Origin: Rosa chinensis
Lineage: Eukaryota; Streptophyta; Magnoliopsida; Rosales; Rosaceae
Direction: 5' to 3'
Length of the DNA: 64,000 nucleotides
NCBI RefSeq assembly: GCF_002994745.2
Contig: NC_037094.1
Location: forward strand, 1,884,001-1,948,000
Positions 45,701-56,689 of the stretch are shown here, piece by piece (the stretch's first letter is position 1; each line of letters opens with the position of its first letter). A program made the translations under genes and the position numbers. Below the pieces are notes generated by a model. It searched no databases. It saw only the letters and a program-made list of their open reading frames with translations, and had not been told where the DNA came from.

Positions 45701-48150
45701 TATTGGATATCTTGTTCCCTTTTATTATCTGCTGTCATTAACAATGAAAAATGCTTGTTTGCAGGCACTCTTACATTCTGTTCCTGCAGGGAGGATGGTA
45801 GTCCTTGATCTCTTTGCTGAAGTGAAACCGATATGGACTACTTCAGAGCAGTTTTATGGTGTTCCTTACATCTGGAAAGTCATTGCTCCTTTTTATGATT
45901 GGGAAATCCCACAGTGTGAATGTTTAATTGATTAGCATTTACATAGTGATAGAAACCATATCCATGACTGCCAACATAAAATTTAAACACCAAATAGTCC
46001 AACTTATGTATGCTTTTCTCTGTTCTTCCCTAGTAGATCCTTGCTTACTTTGTTATTCATTACAGGTGTATGCTGCACAACTTTGCAGGAAACGTTGAGA
46101 TGTACGGCGTTATGGATGCAATAGCATCTGGACCAATTGATGCTTGGACAAGTGAAAACTCAACCATGGTACATTCTTAAATTTTTCAAGGCACCTATTA
46201 TCTTAAGTGAAGCTGCCCCTGGCCATGGTTCCAGTGATATAAATTTATGATACTCTTACCTCCAATTCTTTCCAACTATAAGAAAGAGAAACAGATCTTA
46301 TTTAAATTGCATCTTAATTCCACTAGTCCTCCTTTTCACATTTTAGAACTTCATTTGGATCTATATTCCTTACTGTCCCTTACTTTCTGAAGGTTGGGGT
46401 TGGAATGTCAATGGAAGGTATAGAACAGAACCCTGTTGTTTATGATCTCATGTCTGAGATGGCTTTTCAACAGAACAAAGTTGATGTTAAGGTAAGATCA
46501 ACTCATTTCCTAATCCTAGCTAGGATATATACCTACCCCTTCTTTTCAATTAAGAGCATTATTCACTCATTTCTACTATTTCAGGACTGGATTAATCTGT
46601 ATTCAACGAGACGTTATGGTCGTGCAGTTCCTTTAGTGCAACGTGCCTGGAGTATATTACATCATACCATCTATAATTGCACTGATGGTGCCTACGTAAG
46701 TGGCCGATTATGTATATTTCAACTTTTTTTTTTCTTTTTTCTTTTTCTGTAGAACAAGTCTTCTCCATTATCAATTTGAAGAGGGCCTTTGATCTCAATC
46801 TTCAACTTTGCAAGATTGCACGGCTGGACCTTGTTCCCAGAAGCATACATACTCTCTGAAACCATAGTTTTTATACCCTCATATATTGTTTGTGCATTAG
46901 TCCCATTACTAATAGCTATAAGAACTTAAGAAGTTGTATTTTCACATCTCTGTGCTGAATTTTGATATATATCCTTGGTTGAGCACAGGACAAAAATAGG
47001 GATGTGATTGTGTCATTTCCGGACGTTGATCCATCCTTTATAGCAAGACCGTCTCAAGGTTATTACCAAAATGATAAATCATTAGTATCAAGAAGATCAG
47101 TCCTGAAGGAAATAACTGATTCATTTGAGCGACCTCATTTATGGTACTCGACTTCTGAAGTAGTACATGCATTAGAACTTTTTATTGCAAGTGGAGATGA
47201 ACTCTCAGAAAGCAACACTTACAGGTACGTAATCAGCCCTTTCAACTTTGGAAACCTGACAACACTGCTCACGACATACACAACTCCCTACAGAACTTCT
47301 GTAACTAAATTTGTCACATGTAAATGTACTCAGGTATGACCTTGTTGACCTGACCAGACAAGCTTTAGCTAAGTATGCAAACCAGCTGTTTCTGAAGGTC
47401 GTAGAAGCCTATCACTTAAATGATACCCTTGAAGTAGTTGGCCTCAGCCAGAAGTTTTTGGAACTGGTTGAAGATATGGACACACTTTTAGCATGCCATG
47501 ATGGATTTCTTCTTGGACCATGGTTGGAAAGCGCAAAGAAACTCGCCCAAGACAAAGAGCAGCAAATACAGGTTTGGAACCAATCAAACTATAGAAGTAT
47601 AAAAAGGATAAATCATCATTCATCAACCATACTTGTGTTAACAAGCAAAGTGAATTCCTAATTTGATATGATGTGACGAAAAATGCAGTTTGAATGGAAT
47701 GCTAGAACTCAAATAACTATGTGGTTTGACAACACAGAAGAGGAAGCAAGTCTTCTTCGCGACTATGGTATGAGAAATTGGTGATCCCTTTTCAAAATTC
47801 ACATCTATATATACACAATCAAAGATACTGAAAATCTGTTGTTGTTGTGTTTCTATTTCCCTGTGTTACTAGGAAACAAGTATTGGAGTGGGCTTCTGCG
47901 AGACTACTATGGTCCCCGAGCAGCCATATACTTCAAGTATCTGATAAAAAGCTTGGACGAGGGTTATGATTTTGACTTGAAGAACTGGAGGAGGGAGTGG
48001 ATCAAGCTCACCAATGACTGGCAAAACAGCAGGAACACATTCCCGGTGAAAAGCACCGGAAATGCGGTGACTACTTCTCGGTTGCTTTTCGAAAAATACT
48101 TACGAAGCGCTGACATAGAATCACTGGATGAAGCTGCTATTATGCAATAG
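42728..48150 (+). CDS. NAGLU: Alpha-N-acetylglucosaminidase (NAGLU, GH89), 19 exons
   Basis: The enzyme hydrolyses terminal alpha-N-acetylglucosamine and is sent to the secretory or vacuolar route. Exons: 42728-42970, 43233-43309, 43489-43700, 43849-43970, 44073-44158, 44274-44368, 44610-44691, 44857-44963, 45072-45102, 45214-45331, 45630-45677, 45765-45874, 46066-46168, 46393-46491, 46585-46695, 46989-47224, 47334-47571, 47689-47767, 47873-48150; 824 residues, normal for plants. Signal peptide about 1-31 ([17 protein letters not shown]). GH89 signatures: [38 protein letters not shown] and [12 protein letters not shown]. The two catalytic acids, by homology to the human enzyme, are E357 (DTFDENTPP) and E486 (SMEGIEQNP). 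All introns are GT-AG except that after exon 12: the conserved join YIW-CMLHNF needs a cut at TG|GAAAGT, where a normal gene would read GTAAGT. This base change may impair splicing. Confidence 0.92.
45875..46065 (+). other. Intron 12 of NAGLU with GA donor
   Basis: The intron starts GAAAGTC instead of GTAAGTC and ends TTACAG. The only nearby GT (GTCATT, 45879) would add a lysine and shift the frame, meeting a stop within about ten codons of exon 13. Without splicing the frame reaches a stop at about 45932. Confidence 0.8.
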
Positions 48151-49157
48151 CCCATTGATCAAGTAAACTACTGTATTGTACTCCTTTTAATAAGAAGGGT
48201 TTGTATTTTGATTAAATAGTCAAAGGTTGGATTAATCTAAACTGGGAAAGAAAAGAAGGGTCCTCATGCCCACGCATGCACGCGAGGCATAGTTAATTGT
48301 GAGTTATGTAAGAGCCACATGTTTCAGATGGTTTCGTTTTCAGAGTTTGATCGTTTTCATGCCAGAAATGGAGCTCTGGTGTTGACTAACGGAAATGTGA
48401 CAGAGTTGATGATGAAATTTCGAGAAGGCAACGGAACTTAGCCGCCAAGTATAATTGGACTTTAATTATATGGGCGGGTCAGTGCGTGATAGCTTTAATG
48501 TCATTGGTCAAAAGTCTTGTTCTCTATGAATCTAGAAGCTGTGGAAATCTCACACGCTTCGAATCTGGGATGTCTGACTTGTGAGTTAGGTTATTGATCA
48601 ATAGCTCGTAAGTCCTTCTCTAATCCAACTGCTTCTGGTTAACTGATGGGGCAAAATTAACAAGAATGAATTAGACGTTTATTATATGGTTCAAAATATG
48701 AAATTTTGCCCTTATTTTTGTAAATTGACGGGGAAAAATTAACAGGAAATAGTGAAACAGTCACTATACCGTTTTAAATTTTCATATAAATAAATTAAAC
48801 CGATAAACCGATTCGAACTCATGAGATCAATAGTATTTGATTTCTAAAAATCAACAAACTACAGCTCATAACAAGCTCTATTAATTTTCTCTAAATAACG
48901 GATGAGTGCAATATTCTTTCTAAATATACCAAATTCCTAAAAGACATGTAGTTAGCTTCACATTATAAAGTCGAGATTATAAGAAAGGAAAATAAGGAAT
49001 GAAATTGTTAACTTAAATATCAGCCACTCCCACCTCAACACGTATCACCATAATTAGTTTTCTCTTTGTTCTTAAAAAAAGAAAAAATACTTTTCCTCAT
49101 TAACGTCCATCACGTGTCCAATTCAAAGATGGTTAAAGTTTGCTGAGGTTGGACCAA
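48151..49157. other. 3' flank of NAGLU and spacer
   Basis: An AATAAG-like signal lies near 48190. Two similar blocks, GGGGCAAAATTAACAAG (48649) and GGGGAAAAATTAACAGG (48730), may be remnants of an inverted or duplicated MITE. No gene is seen. Confidence 0.35.
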
Positions 49158-49160
49158 CTA

Positions 49161-49170
49161 CTATAAAACC
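49161..49170 (+). promoter_or_regulatory. Probable TATA box of the small protein gene
   Basis: CTATAAAACC lies about 150 bp before the ATG at 49313. The 5' UTR between them is pyrimidine-rich (CTCTCTCT, TTCCCC). Confidence 0.6.
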
Positions 49171-49312
49171 TTCCCGTCTCTCTTGTCTGTTGTAAACAAA
49201 TATCATCGTCGTCGTCACTCACGACCATTTCTCAAACCCCTTCCCCAATCTCTCTCTAAATCTCCCTCTTTTCAGCTCTCCGGCGCCGGTGAACAATCGA
49301 CTGAATCGAGCG

Positions 49313-49573
49313 ATGGATCACGGAGACAAGAAATCGAATAGTTACGAGACGACGTCATGGGCAGACCAGTGGGACTACACCAACAACTCGTCGTACCCTG
49401 TGGACGTCAAAGGTGGCGAGGGAACCGCCGCCAAGTGCAAGCAGAAGGTCGGCGAAGGCCTCGTGAAGACTAAAGCCGTCGCCTCCACCGGAGTCAAGAA
49501 GGTCAAGGATGGCGCCTCCTCCGGTTTCCAGTGGATCAAGGACAAGTATCAGAAGACCACCCAGAAACGCTGA
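49313..49573 (+). CDS. Small uncharacterised plant protein, 86 residues
   Basis: Intronless. The ATG at 49313 (MDHGDKKSNSYETTSWADQW) is the first ATG of the frame, and the upstream extension has no ATG. It is hydrophilic and Lys/Gly-rich. TSWADQWD near the start and STGVKKVKDGASSGFQWIKD near the end are features I recall from a family of 80-90-residue plant proteins without assigned function. The last third could form an amphipathic helix. There is no signal peptide or membrane segment. A good promoter and coding bias support a real gene. Confidence 0.8.
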   Translation: MDHGDKKSNSYETTSWADQWDYTNNSSYPVDVKGGEGTAAKCKQKVGEGLVKTKAVASTGVKKVKDGASSGFQWIKDKYQKTTQKR

Positions 49574-50344
49574 TGCATGATTCAGTAATCTTTCATTAAA
49601 TCACGCCAGTTTTTCTTGCATCATCTCTTATCAATATTATTGACAGACACAGAGAGTTTGATTTCGTTCTTCTAGCTTTTTCGTTATGATGATTTTTGTT
49701 GCTGTTCATTCTCTGGATTGGAATTCGTTGATTGATTCGTAGTGTCGTTGTCGATCTGATGTACAGAATAATATGACTTTTTCTTGGATTGATGAATTTG
49801 GTGATGATGATTCGATTCGATGTTATTGGATTTTGGTATCTGACGGTTGTCATACAGATTGAACCTTCTCGTTTTTTTTTTTTTTTTTTTTTTTTGGGCA
49901 AGCGCTATTTTTGGCCAGAAACACGGGTAGATAAATTTTCATTGACCAAAATTAAATTACAGCTACTCATCAACTATATATGACAGCGTCTACCGAATTT
50001 GCTGTATTTTGCATTAGAAAAAACTACTTTTTTTTTGTTGAAGGAATATTTTCCAAGTGAAGTGTAAAATTACCTAACAAAAAGTATGAATTGTTTTTCT
50101 TAAACTAACAAGATGAGGTTTTCGGGGGACGCTAAGATATCTTCCATGCATCTTATATAAGATTTATAAATTTTAAAGATTTTTTTATAAGCTTTATAAA
50201 CTTCAAGTGTAACAAGAATAAGTTCTTCTTGTTGTTTTAGAAATTGATCTGATTAGTGTCAAGAGGCCTTGCTAATTGCTATGCACATGTTTTCTCATGA
50301 AGATTCAATTTTTCATTTTTAATATATTGAATTCATATGCTTAA
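49574..50344. other. 3' flank with a long T-run
   Basis: Contains the probable 3' UTR of the small protein gene and a run of about 23 T (49873-49895). No other feature is seen. Confidence 0.4.
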
Positions 50345-50599
50345 ATGATATGACTGATTTTTTTTAGGGGAACGGAATTATGTTCCGTTAATAATAGCGA
50401 CATCACTGCGTCAAGTTAGAGGAATTCAAAAATTCCTCGTATTACATCTCAATGCACAAAATCAGATTGCGTAAAGCAGAACTATCCAAAGTAAACGAAA
50501 ACAAACACATGTCCAACCCTAAATCAGAGCCACTAAATTGACAAGCGTTGACGCCTAAGACCCTCTTGGTGTGCATCGCCACTCATCAACCAGCAAAAT

Positions 50600-50764
50600 A
50601 GCTACAACCTAGGGCCGAACAAAGAGAGAGTACTTATTGAAAACAGGAAAAAAAACTCAACTACCTCACAACAACCCAAAACAGCTACAACCCAGGGTCG
50701 AACAAAGAGAGAGTACTTATTGAAAACATGAAAAAAACTCAGCTACCTCACAACAACCCAAAAC
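50600..50764. repeat. 83-bp tandem duplication
   Basis: Units 50600-50682 and 50683-50764 share AGCTACAACC, GAACAAAGAGAGAGTACTTA and CTACCTCACAACAACCCAAA, with a few substitutions. It lies inside the minus-strand retroposon, left of the gypsy insertion. Confidence 0.88.
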
Positions 50765-50823
50765 AGGCCCAATCCAAAAGATGGAGCAAAGGAAAAGGTC
50801 AGCCCAGCAGGCACAACCGACCC

Positions 50824-51120
50824 TGTTATGAATGTCAATATCGGATGTGACTAATTACTATTTACTATTTTACTTTAACCTTTACATTGCACTTTCCATT
50901 TAGTGGTTGATTGTCGTTTTGGGTGGTCCTCTCTTGGGTTGTACTAGTCACCTGTGTGGTGGTGGCACGTGTTGGCCATGGCAACGTCTAGCTATATAGG
51001 ACGTTATCTTGTAGAGAAATGCATCAGAGATAATACAAATTTTACTTGCTTTTGCTTAGCCTTTCATTTTCTCTTTAGCTTTATCTGTGATTTCCAGTAG
51101 TTAGGGCCAAATCCCTAACA
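50824..51120 (+). repeat. 5' LTR of the gypsy element
   Basis: 297 bp, starts TG and ends CA; carries CTATATAGG near 50990, a likely TATA of the element's promoter. Confidence 0.95.
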
Positions 51121-51152
51121 ATCTGGTATCAGAGCCCTCGATTTGAGGGAGG

Positions 51153-52406
51153 ATGGTGAAACTTAAGGGCGCGGGAGGTGCCGGACTGCCACCGCACTCT
51201 TCCGGCGAGTTGTCACATATCGAATTTGAATTGCAGGTTCACAAGGATGAAACTACAGCAAAAATTGGAGAGCTACAAGGATCCCTTGCTGCTTTGCGCA
51301 CTGAGTTGCTGAAGGCCATGCTTCAGATGCAGACCAACATTCAAGCAGCTCAAAAACCACAAAGCCCACCCCAGCTTAGTTTTGGGTCACTGGATATTTC
51401 GGTTGGCTCACCCATTTTAGGCACCTCAGTGGATTCGGCTGCTTCCACAACCGCTCAATCGGTGGGAGGGGGTAGTATTACTAAACCTCCTTCTAGTACT
51501 CCATTAACTTTGGGTCCTAATAAAGTGCTTTTAGGCTTTTCTAGTGAGGTCTATTCTGAAATGATGAATGTTTCTGACGTTTCTTCTATCAAGTATACAG
51601 CTGGCTTGATTAATAGTTCTAGCATGATGAACAATTTCTTTCGTAGCTCTGTACCAAATCATGATGTTGGTGGATCTGGCAGTGTTAATAATTTGAATCC
51701 TTCAATGCATCCACCACAATATCACTATTATCAGCACACCAATTTTGGATCTCAACCATTTAATTTCATCACAGGTCCATTTCAACATTCGTATCATTGT
51801 CACCCTAGTTTTGGCTATGCACCTACATCACACATGAGTACCACCGATCCTTTTGTCATGAGGTATTCGGGCCCACACCCACATACTCCCATAAACTTTG
51901 CTACACAAATGCAATCCACTTTGCCATCAGTAGTACCCTTATTCACTGCCATGAATCAACATACTCCACCGCAAACCACCATTGATACATCACTTCCTGT
52001 CTACACCACCTGCTCTTTCCCACAGTTTGTTCTACATTCAAACTCCAGTCATCCATCCATCCATCCATCCATGCTGCCTAATCAATCACCACCACTGTAC
52101 TATCACCAAACTGGACAAGTTCACTATGACCCGTGTTTACCTACTATGAAACAGATGAGACTTGAATTCAGCAATTTCAGTGGCGGTGACCCAGTTGAGT
52201 GGCTTAATAAGGCAGAGCAGTTCTTTGCTTTCTACCAAATACCAGATGAGAGGAAGTTGGCTATAGCTACCATGCATTTGACTGAAAAAGCCTCTGACCG
52301 GTGGTACATGTTTAGGCATGAGTTCCCACCTACTTGGTTGGGTTTAGCCGATCTGCTAATGAGGGAGTTTAGTGGCCATAATGTATTGATTATCAAGCTG
52401 CTTTAG
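51153..52406 (+). CDS. Gypsy gag (first open frame)
   Basis: 417 residues starting 18 bases after the primer site. The first half is Ser/Gln/His-rich and low in structure. The last 90 residues are the capsid-like gag domain (MRLEFSNFSGGDPVEWLNKA, AEQFFAFYQIPDERKL, DRWYMFRHEFP). The frame ends abruptly at 52406; the conserved continuation is found in the neighbouring frame, joined without a gap in sequence. A one-base loss or a -1 ribosomal shift would explain this. Confidence 0.88.
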   Translation: MVKLKGAGGAGLPPHSSGELSHIEFELQVHKDETTAKIGELQGSLAALRTELLKAMLQMQTNIQAAQKPQSPPQLSFGSLDISVGSPILGTSVDSAASTTAQSVGGGSITKPPSSTPLTLGPNKVLLGFSSEVYSEMMNVSDVSSIKYTAGLINSSSMMNNFFRSSVPNHDVGGSGSVNNLNPSMHPPQYHYYQHTNFGSQPFNFITGPFQHSYHCHPSFGYAPTSHMSTTDPFVMRYSGPHPHTPINFATQMQSTLPSVVPLFTAMNQHTPPQTTIDTSLPVYTTCSFPQFVLHSNSSHPSIHPSMLPNQSPPLYYHQTGQVHYDPCLPTMKQMRLEFSNFSGGDPVEWLNKAEQFFAFYQIPDERKLAIATMHLTEKASDRWYMFRHEFPPTWLGLADLLMREFSGHNVLIIKLL

Positions 52407-52411
52407 CTAGG

Positions 52412-55400
52412 ATGAATCAAACTGGAACTGTGGAGCAGTATAAAGAGCAGTTCACCAAATTGTCCAGAAGAGCACCAGGTTTCTCTCCCCAGGTTTTGTT
52501 GTCCTGTTTCCTTGGGGGATTGAAAAATGAGATTAGAGCTGATGTCAAAGCTCAAAAACCCAAGACCTTATATGAGGCTTGTGAGTTGGCTAAGATTTTT
52601 GAAGAAAGGGAATTCAATTGCAAGACACAAACCAGGATCAACTCTGGGATGAGAAACACACCAATAACCAATATCATTCCCAGCTCCACCAGTAGAACAT
52701 CTTCAATTAATGGGAACAAAGGGTTCAATACCAGGGCCACACAAATTGCTCCACAGGCAACAACTGCTGCTATTAACAATGCCGGTAGGAGATTGACTCA
52801 GGCTGAGTATCAAGAAAGAAGAGCAAGAAACCAATGTTTTTTTTGTGATGAGACATTCAGGCCAGGGCATAATTGTAGAAGAGGTCAAGCAATGATCATT
52901 GAAGTGTTACAGGAAGAATTAGAATTGCCAGGCCCTACAATTAATGAGTCACCGGAGGATACTCAGTCCAATGAAGATCAAGAAGAACCTGTGATACAGC
53001 TGCAGGTCATGGGAGGGGAAAATAACTCTGACACAATGCAATTGAAGGGAGTTTGTAACAGGAAGGTTGTGCATGTTCTTATTGATACTGGAGCTTCACA
53101 CAATTTCATTCACCCTACTGTTATTAAAAATTCAAAGGCCACAGTCATTGACATTACACCTTTGAAAGTAAGGTTGGCCAGTGGGGCTATAATGCAAACA
53201 AGAGGGCAGGTAAAAATCGAAATGCAAGTCCAGAAATTCTTATTTTCTGCTAACTTCTATATTTTACCTATTTCAGGTTGTGAAGTGGTTTTAGGTGCCA
53301 CTTGGCTTAAGACACTAGGGGACATAACTTGGAATTTTGACACTATGAGGATGCAGTTTCATAGCAACCAAGTCAAATATGTGCTACAGGGAGAAACCAA
53401 AACCCATGCTGACATGGTGAGTTGTAAGTCCATGACTCGACTTTTGAGAAAGGAAAAAGAGGCTGTCATGGTACAATTATGTCCTATTGCTATCACTAAA
53501 GCATGTGAAGTGGTTCATCCAGAAATTCAAGGTCTAATCGATCAGTATGCCATAATTTTCCAACCTCCCACGACCTTGCCTCCAGCCAGGCCTAATGACC
53601 ATAGGATCGAGTTATTTCCTAACACTCCTGCTGTCAATGTCAGACCCTACAGGTATCCCCATTTTCAAAAATCAGAAATTGAGAAAATTGTACAAGAATT
53701 ACTTGCGAATGGTATTATCAGGCCTAGTGTTTCTCCTTTCTCATCACCTGTCTTGTTAGTAAAAAAAAAAGATGGGACTTGGAGGATGTGTGTGGACTAC
53801 AGGTCCCTAAATTCAGCCACCATCAAGGATAAATATCCCATTCCAGTGGTAGATGAATTAATTGATGAGGTTCATGGAGCCACCATCTATACCAAATTGG
53901 ACCTCAGGTCAGGTTATCACCAAATCAGAATGCATGAGCAAGATACTAGTAAAACAGCTTTCAGGACACATACTGGACATTATGAATTTCTGGTTATGCC
54001 CTTTGGCTTGACAAATGCTCCTTCCACATTTCAATCGGTCATGAATGATGTTCTAAGGGATTATTTGAGGAAGTTTGTATTGGTATTCTTTGATGATATA
54101 CTTGTCTACAGTTCTTCACTGGAGGAACACTTATCTCACTTGAAACTGGTGTTTGAAAGGCTGCAACAAAATTCCTTGAAGGTGAAGCAAAGCAAATGTA
54201 GCTTTGGGGTGTCTCAAGTAGAATATTTAGGCCATATTATAAGTGCTGAGGGGGTAGCTGTGGATCCAGCTAAGATTGAATGTATTAAGGACTGGCCTAA
54301 ACCCAACACATTAAAGGGATTGAGGGGTTTTTTAGGGTTGGCTGGTTACTACAGAAAATATGTGCGGCACTTTGGAATGATAGCTAAGCCTTTAACTGAC
54401 ATGCTTAAAAAGGATGGTTTCAAATGGAGTGTGGAGTCTGAAAGAGCATTTGAGGCACTTAAGGAGGCCATGATCTCTACGCCGGTGTTGGCCATACCAG
54501 ATTTCTCCAAAGAATTCACAGTGGAATGTGATGCATCAGATAAGGGCATTGGTGCTGTGTTATCCCAAGAAGGACACCCCATTGCTTTCCTCAGTAAGGC
54601 TCTAGCACCAAAGCATTCAATTTTGTCAATTTATGATAAAGAAATGTTAGCTGTGGTTTTTGCTGTGAACCATTGGAGGCCATACTTGTTGGGGCACCAC
54701 TTCAAAATCTACACAGACCACAGAACCATTGAACATTTCCTCAAGCAGAGAATCACTACACCTGCCCAACAAAAATGGTTACTAAAGCTTATGGGGTATG
54801 ACTACTCAATTCAATACAAAGCTGGGAAGAATAATGTCGCTCCAGATGCTTTGTCAAGGAAGTCTGAATTGTGTGTTCTCACTGGAATATCCAAACCAGT
54901 ACACAACTTCGTTGATGGAATTAAGCAGGCTTGTATGATTGATAATGAGGCCTTTCAAGTGATGCGTGATTTGCAACAAGGATCTGGGGTCAGAAAACAT
55001 TACAAGCTGGTGAATGCTCAACTATTCTACAAAGACAGAATTTTTGTGCCACAAATTAATGATTGGAGGAAAAAGATTATCAGTGAGTTACATGAAGGGT
55101 ACATTGGAGGTCATGCGGGCAGGTCCAGGACATACAAAAGAATTAACAACACTTTTGCTTGGCCTGGCATGTTGAAGGACATTAAGAAATTCATTGCTGA
55201 TTGTCACATCTGCCAAATCCACCACTATGAGACGGTGAAACCTCCAGGCCTCCTACAACCTAATTCAATTCCTGAGAAAGCTTGGTCAGATATTTCTATG
55301 GATTTCATTGATGGACTCCCCAACTCTGAAGGTAAGACTGTCATTTGGGTGGTGGTGGACAGATTGACAAAATTTGCTCACTTCATACCTATGTCACACC

Positions 55401-56356
55401 CTTACAGTGCTGCTTCTGTAGCTAAGTTGTTTGTTCAGGAGATCTTCAGGTTGCATGGAATGCCAGAACATATCATATCTGATAGGGACCCCGTATTCCT
55501 CAGTCTTTTTTGGGAATCTTTCTTCAAATTGCAGGGCACAAGGCTTGACAAGTCCTCTGCTTATCACCCCCAAAGTGATGGACAAACTGAGAACTTAAAT
55601 AGGACACTTGAACAATATCTAAGATGTGTTGTGAGTGAGAAACCAACTATATGGGTGCAGGCTTTACCTTGGGCTGAATGGTGGTACAACTCAGCTTATC
55701 ATTCTGCAATCCAGATGACACCATTTCAGGCTCTTTATGGTTATGAACCACCTTCTGTGATACCTTACTTACCAGGCTCAACCTCAGTTGCTGCAGTGGA
55801 CAATCAGCTCAGAAATAGAGATACATTGCTTGTTACACTCAAAAGAAACCTTCAGTTAGCTCAGTCCAGGATGAAAGGCTATTATGATAAGAAGCACAGT
55901 GAGAGAGAGTTTGCTGTAGGTGATCATGTGTATCTCAAGCTGCAACCTTACAGGCAGCAATCAGTACACAAGAGTGAGTTCCATAAATTGTCTCAGAGGT
56001 TCTATGGCCCCTTCGAGGTATTGGAAAGAGTGGGGAAGGTTGCTTATAAGTTGAAGCTACCACCAACAGCTCGGATCCACAATGTCTTCCATGTTTCTTT
56101 ACTAAAAAAGAAATTGGGTGATACTGCTACAGTGGAATCCCATTTGCCATATGTTAGTGATCCATCCAATCCAAAGTGGGAACCAGTTGCTGTACTAGAC
56201 AGAAGAGTTTTCAAGAAGAACAGAGCTGCTGGCACTCAATGGCTGGTTCAATGGCTAGGCACTTCACGTGAGGAATCTACTTGGGAGGATGCAGAAGATA
56301 TTCTACTCCGGTTTCCCCATTTTGACCCTGACAGCACAGACCCGACCTCTCAGTAG
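52412..56356 (+). CDS. Gypsy pol polyprotein with chromodomain
   Basis: 1314 residues as read from the first ATG; real translation probably continues from gag. Domains: end of gag; zinc knuckle CFFCDETFRPGHNC (142-155); protease IDTGASHNF (D225); reverse transcriptase with KLDLRSGYHQIRM and catalytic FFDDILVYS (DD 561-562); RNase H with VECDASDKGIG (D707) and YTDHRTIEHF; integrase zinc site H894, H901, C931, C934, then the DDE core (MDFIDGLPNS, SDRDPVFLS and the SAYHPQSDGQTEN block); a chromodomain at about 1245-1300 (LDRRVFKKN, WEDAEDILLRFP). No internal stops. All key catalytic residues are present. Confidence 0.93.
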   Translation: MNQTGTVEQYKEQFTKLSRRAPGFSPQVLLSCFLGGLKNEIRADVKAQKPKTLYEACELAKIFEEREFNCKTQTRINSGMRNTPITNIIPSSTSRTSSINGNKGFNTRATQIAPQATTAAINNAGRRLTQAEYQERRARNQCFFCDETFRPGHNCRRGQAMIIEVLQEELELPGPTINESPEDTQSNEDQEEPVIQLQVMGGENNSDTMQLKGVCNRKVVHVLIDTGASHNFIHPTVIKNSKATVIDITPLKVRLASGAIMQTRGQVKIEMQVQKFLFSANFYILPISGCEVVLGATWLKTLGDITWNFDTMRMQFHSNQVKYVLQGETKTHADMVSCKSMTRLLRKEKEAVMVQLCPIAITKACEVVHPEIQGLIDQYAIIFQPPTTLPPARPNDHRIELFPNTPAVNVRPYRYPHFQKSEIEKIVQELLANGIIRPSVSPFSSPVLLVKKKDGTWRMCVDYRSLNSATIKDKYPIPVVDELIDEVHGATIYTKLDLRSGYHQIRMHEQDTSKTAFRTHTGHYEFLVMPFGLTNAPSTFQSVMNDVLRDYLRKFVLVFFDDILVYSSSLEEHLSHLKLVFERLQQNSLKVKQSKCSFGVSQVEYLGHIISAEGVAVDPAKIECIKDWPKPNTLKGLRGFLGLAGYYRKYVRHFGMIAKPLTDMLKKDGFKWSVESERAFEALKEAMISTPVLAIPDFSKEFTVECDASDKGIGAVLSQEGHPIAFLSKALAPKHSILSIYDKEMLAVVFAVNHWRPYLLGHHFKIYTDHRTIEHFLKQRITTPAQQKWLLKLMGYDYSIQYKAGKNNVAPDALSRKSELCVLTGISKPVHNFVDGIKQACMIDNEAFQVMRDLQQGSGVRKHYKLVNAQLFYKDRIFVPQINDWRKKIISELHEGYIGGHAGRSRTYKRINNTFAWPGMLKDIKKFIADCHICQIHHYETVKPPGLLQPNSIPEKAWSDISMDFIDGLPNSEGKTVIWVVVDRLTKFAHFIPMSHPYSAASVAKLFVQEIFRLHGMPEHIISDRDPVFLSLFWESFFKLQGTRLDKSSAYHPQSDGQTENLNRTLEQYLRCVVSEKPTIWVQALPWAEWWYNSAYHSAIQMTPFQALYGYEPPSVIPYLPGSTSVAAVDNQLRNRDTLLVTLKRNLQLAQSRMKGYYDKKHSEREFAVGDHVYLKLQPYRQQSVHKSEFHKLSQRFYGPFEVLERVGKVAYKLKLPPTARIHNVFHVSLLKKKLGDTATVESHLPYVSDPSNPKWEPVAVLDRRVFKKNRAAGTQWLVQWLGTSREESTWEDAEDILLRFPHFDPDSTDPTSQ

Positions 56357-56392
56357 AACTTGAGGTCAAGTTCTTTTTGAAGCTGGGTGGAT

Positions 56393-56689
56393 TGTTATGA
56401 ATGTCAATATCGGATGTGACTAATTACTATTTACTATTTTACTTTAACCTTTACATTGCACTTTCCATTTAGTGGTTGATTGTCGTTTTGGGTGGTCCTC
56501 TCTTGGGTTGTACTAGTCACCTATGTGGTGGTGGCACGTGTTGGCCATGGCAACGTCTAGCTATATAGGACGTTATCTTGTAGAGAAATGCATCAGAGAT
56601 AATACAAATTTTACTTGCTTTTGCTTAGCCTTTCATTTTCTCTTTAGCTTTATCTGTGATTTCCAGTAGTTAGGGCCAAATCCCTAACA
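56393..56689 (+). repeat. 3' LTR of the gypsy element
   Basis: 297 bp, identical to the 5' LTR except A at 56523. Confidence 0.95.

Larger units (their letters stand above)
50824..56689 (+). mobile_element. Full-length Ty3/gypsy chromovirus LTR retrotransposon, young
   Basis: Two 297-bp LTRs (50824-51120 and 56393-56689; TGTTATGAATG...CCCTAACA) and a 5-bp duplication GACCC on both sides (50819-50823, 56690-56694). The primer site TGGTATCAGAGC (51124-51135) matches initiator methionine tRNA. The order protease, reverse transcriptase, RNase H, integrase and a C-terminal chromodomain places it in the chromoviruses; the compact 5.87 kb suggests the Reina lineage. The LTRs differ at one position only (G at 50954, A at 56523), so insertion is recent. 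The coding region is split by one frame change at about 52390. Confidence 0.95.

Noticed and set aside
50600..50764. Repeat pair as a CRISPR-like array
   Set aside because: Two directly adjoining 83-bp units without spacers in a plant retroposon; a simple tandem duplication.
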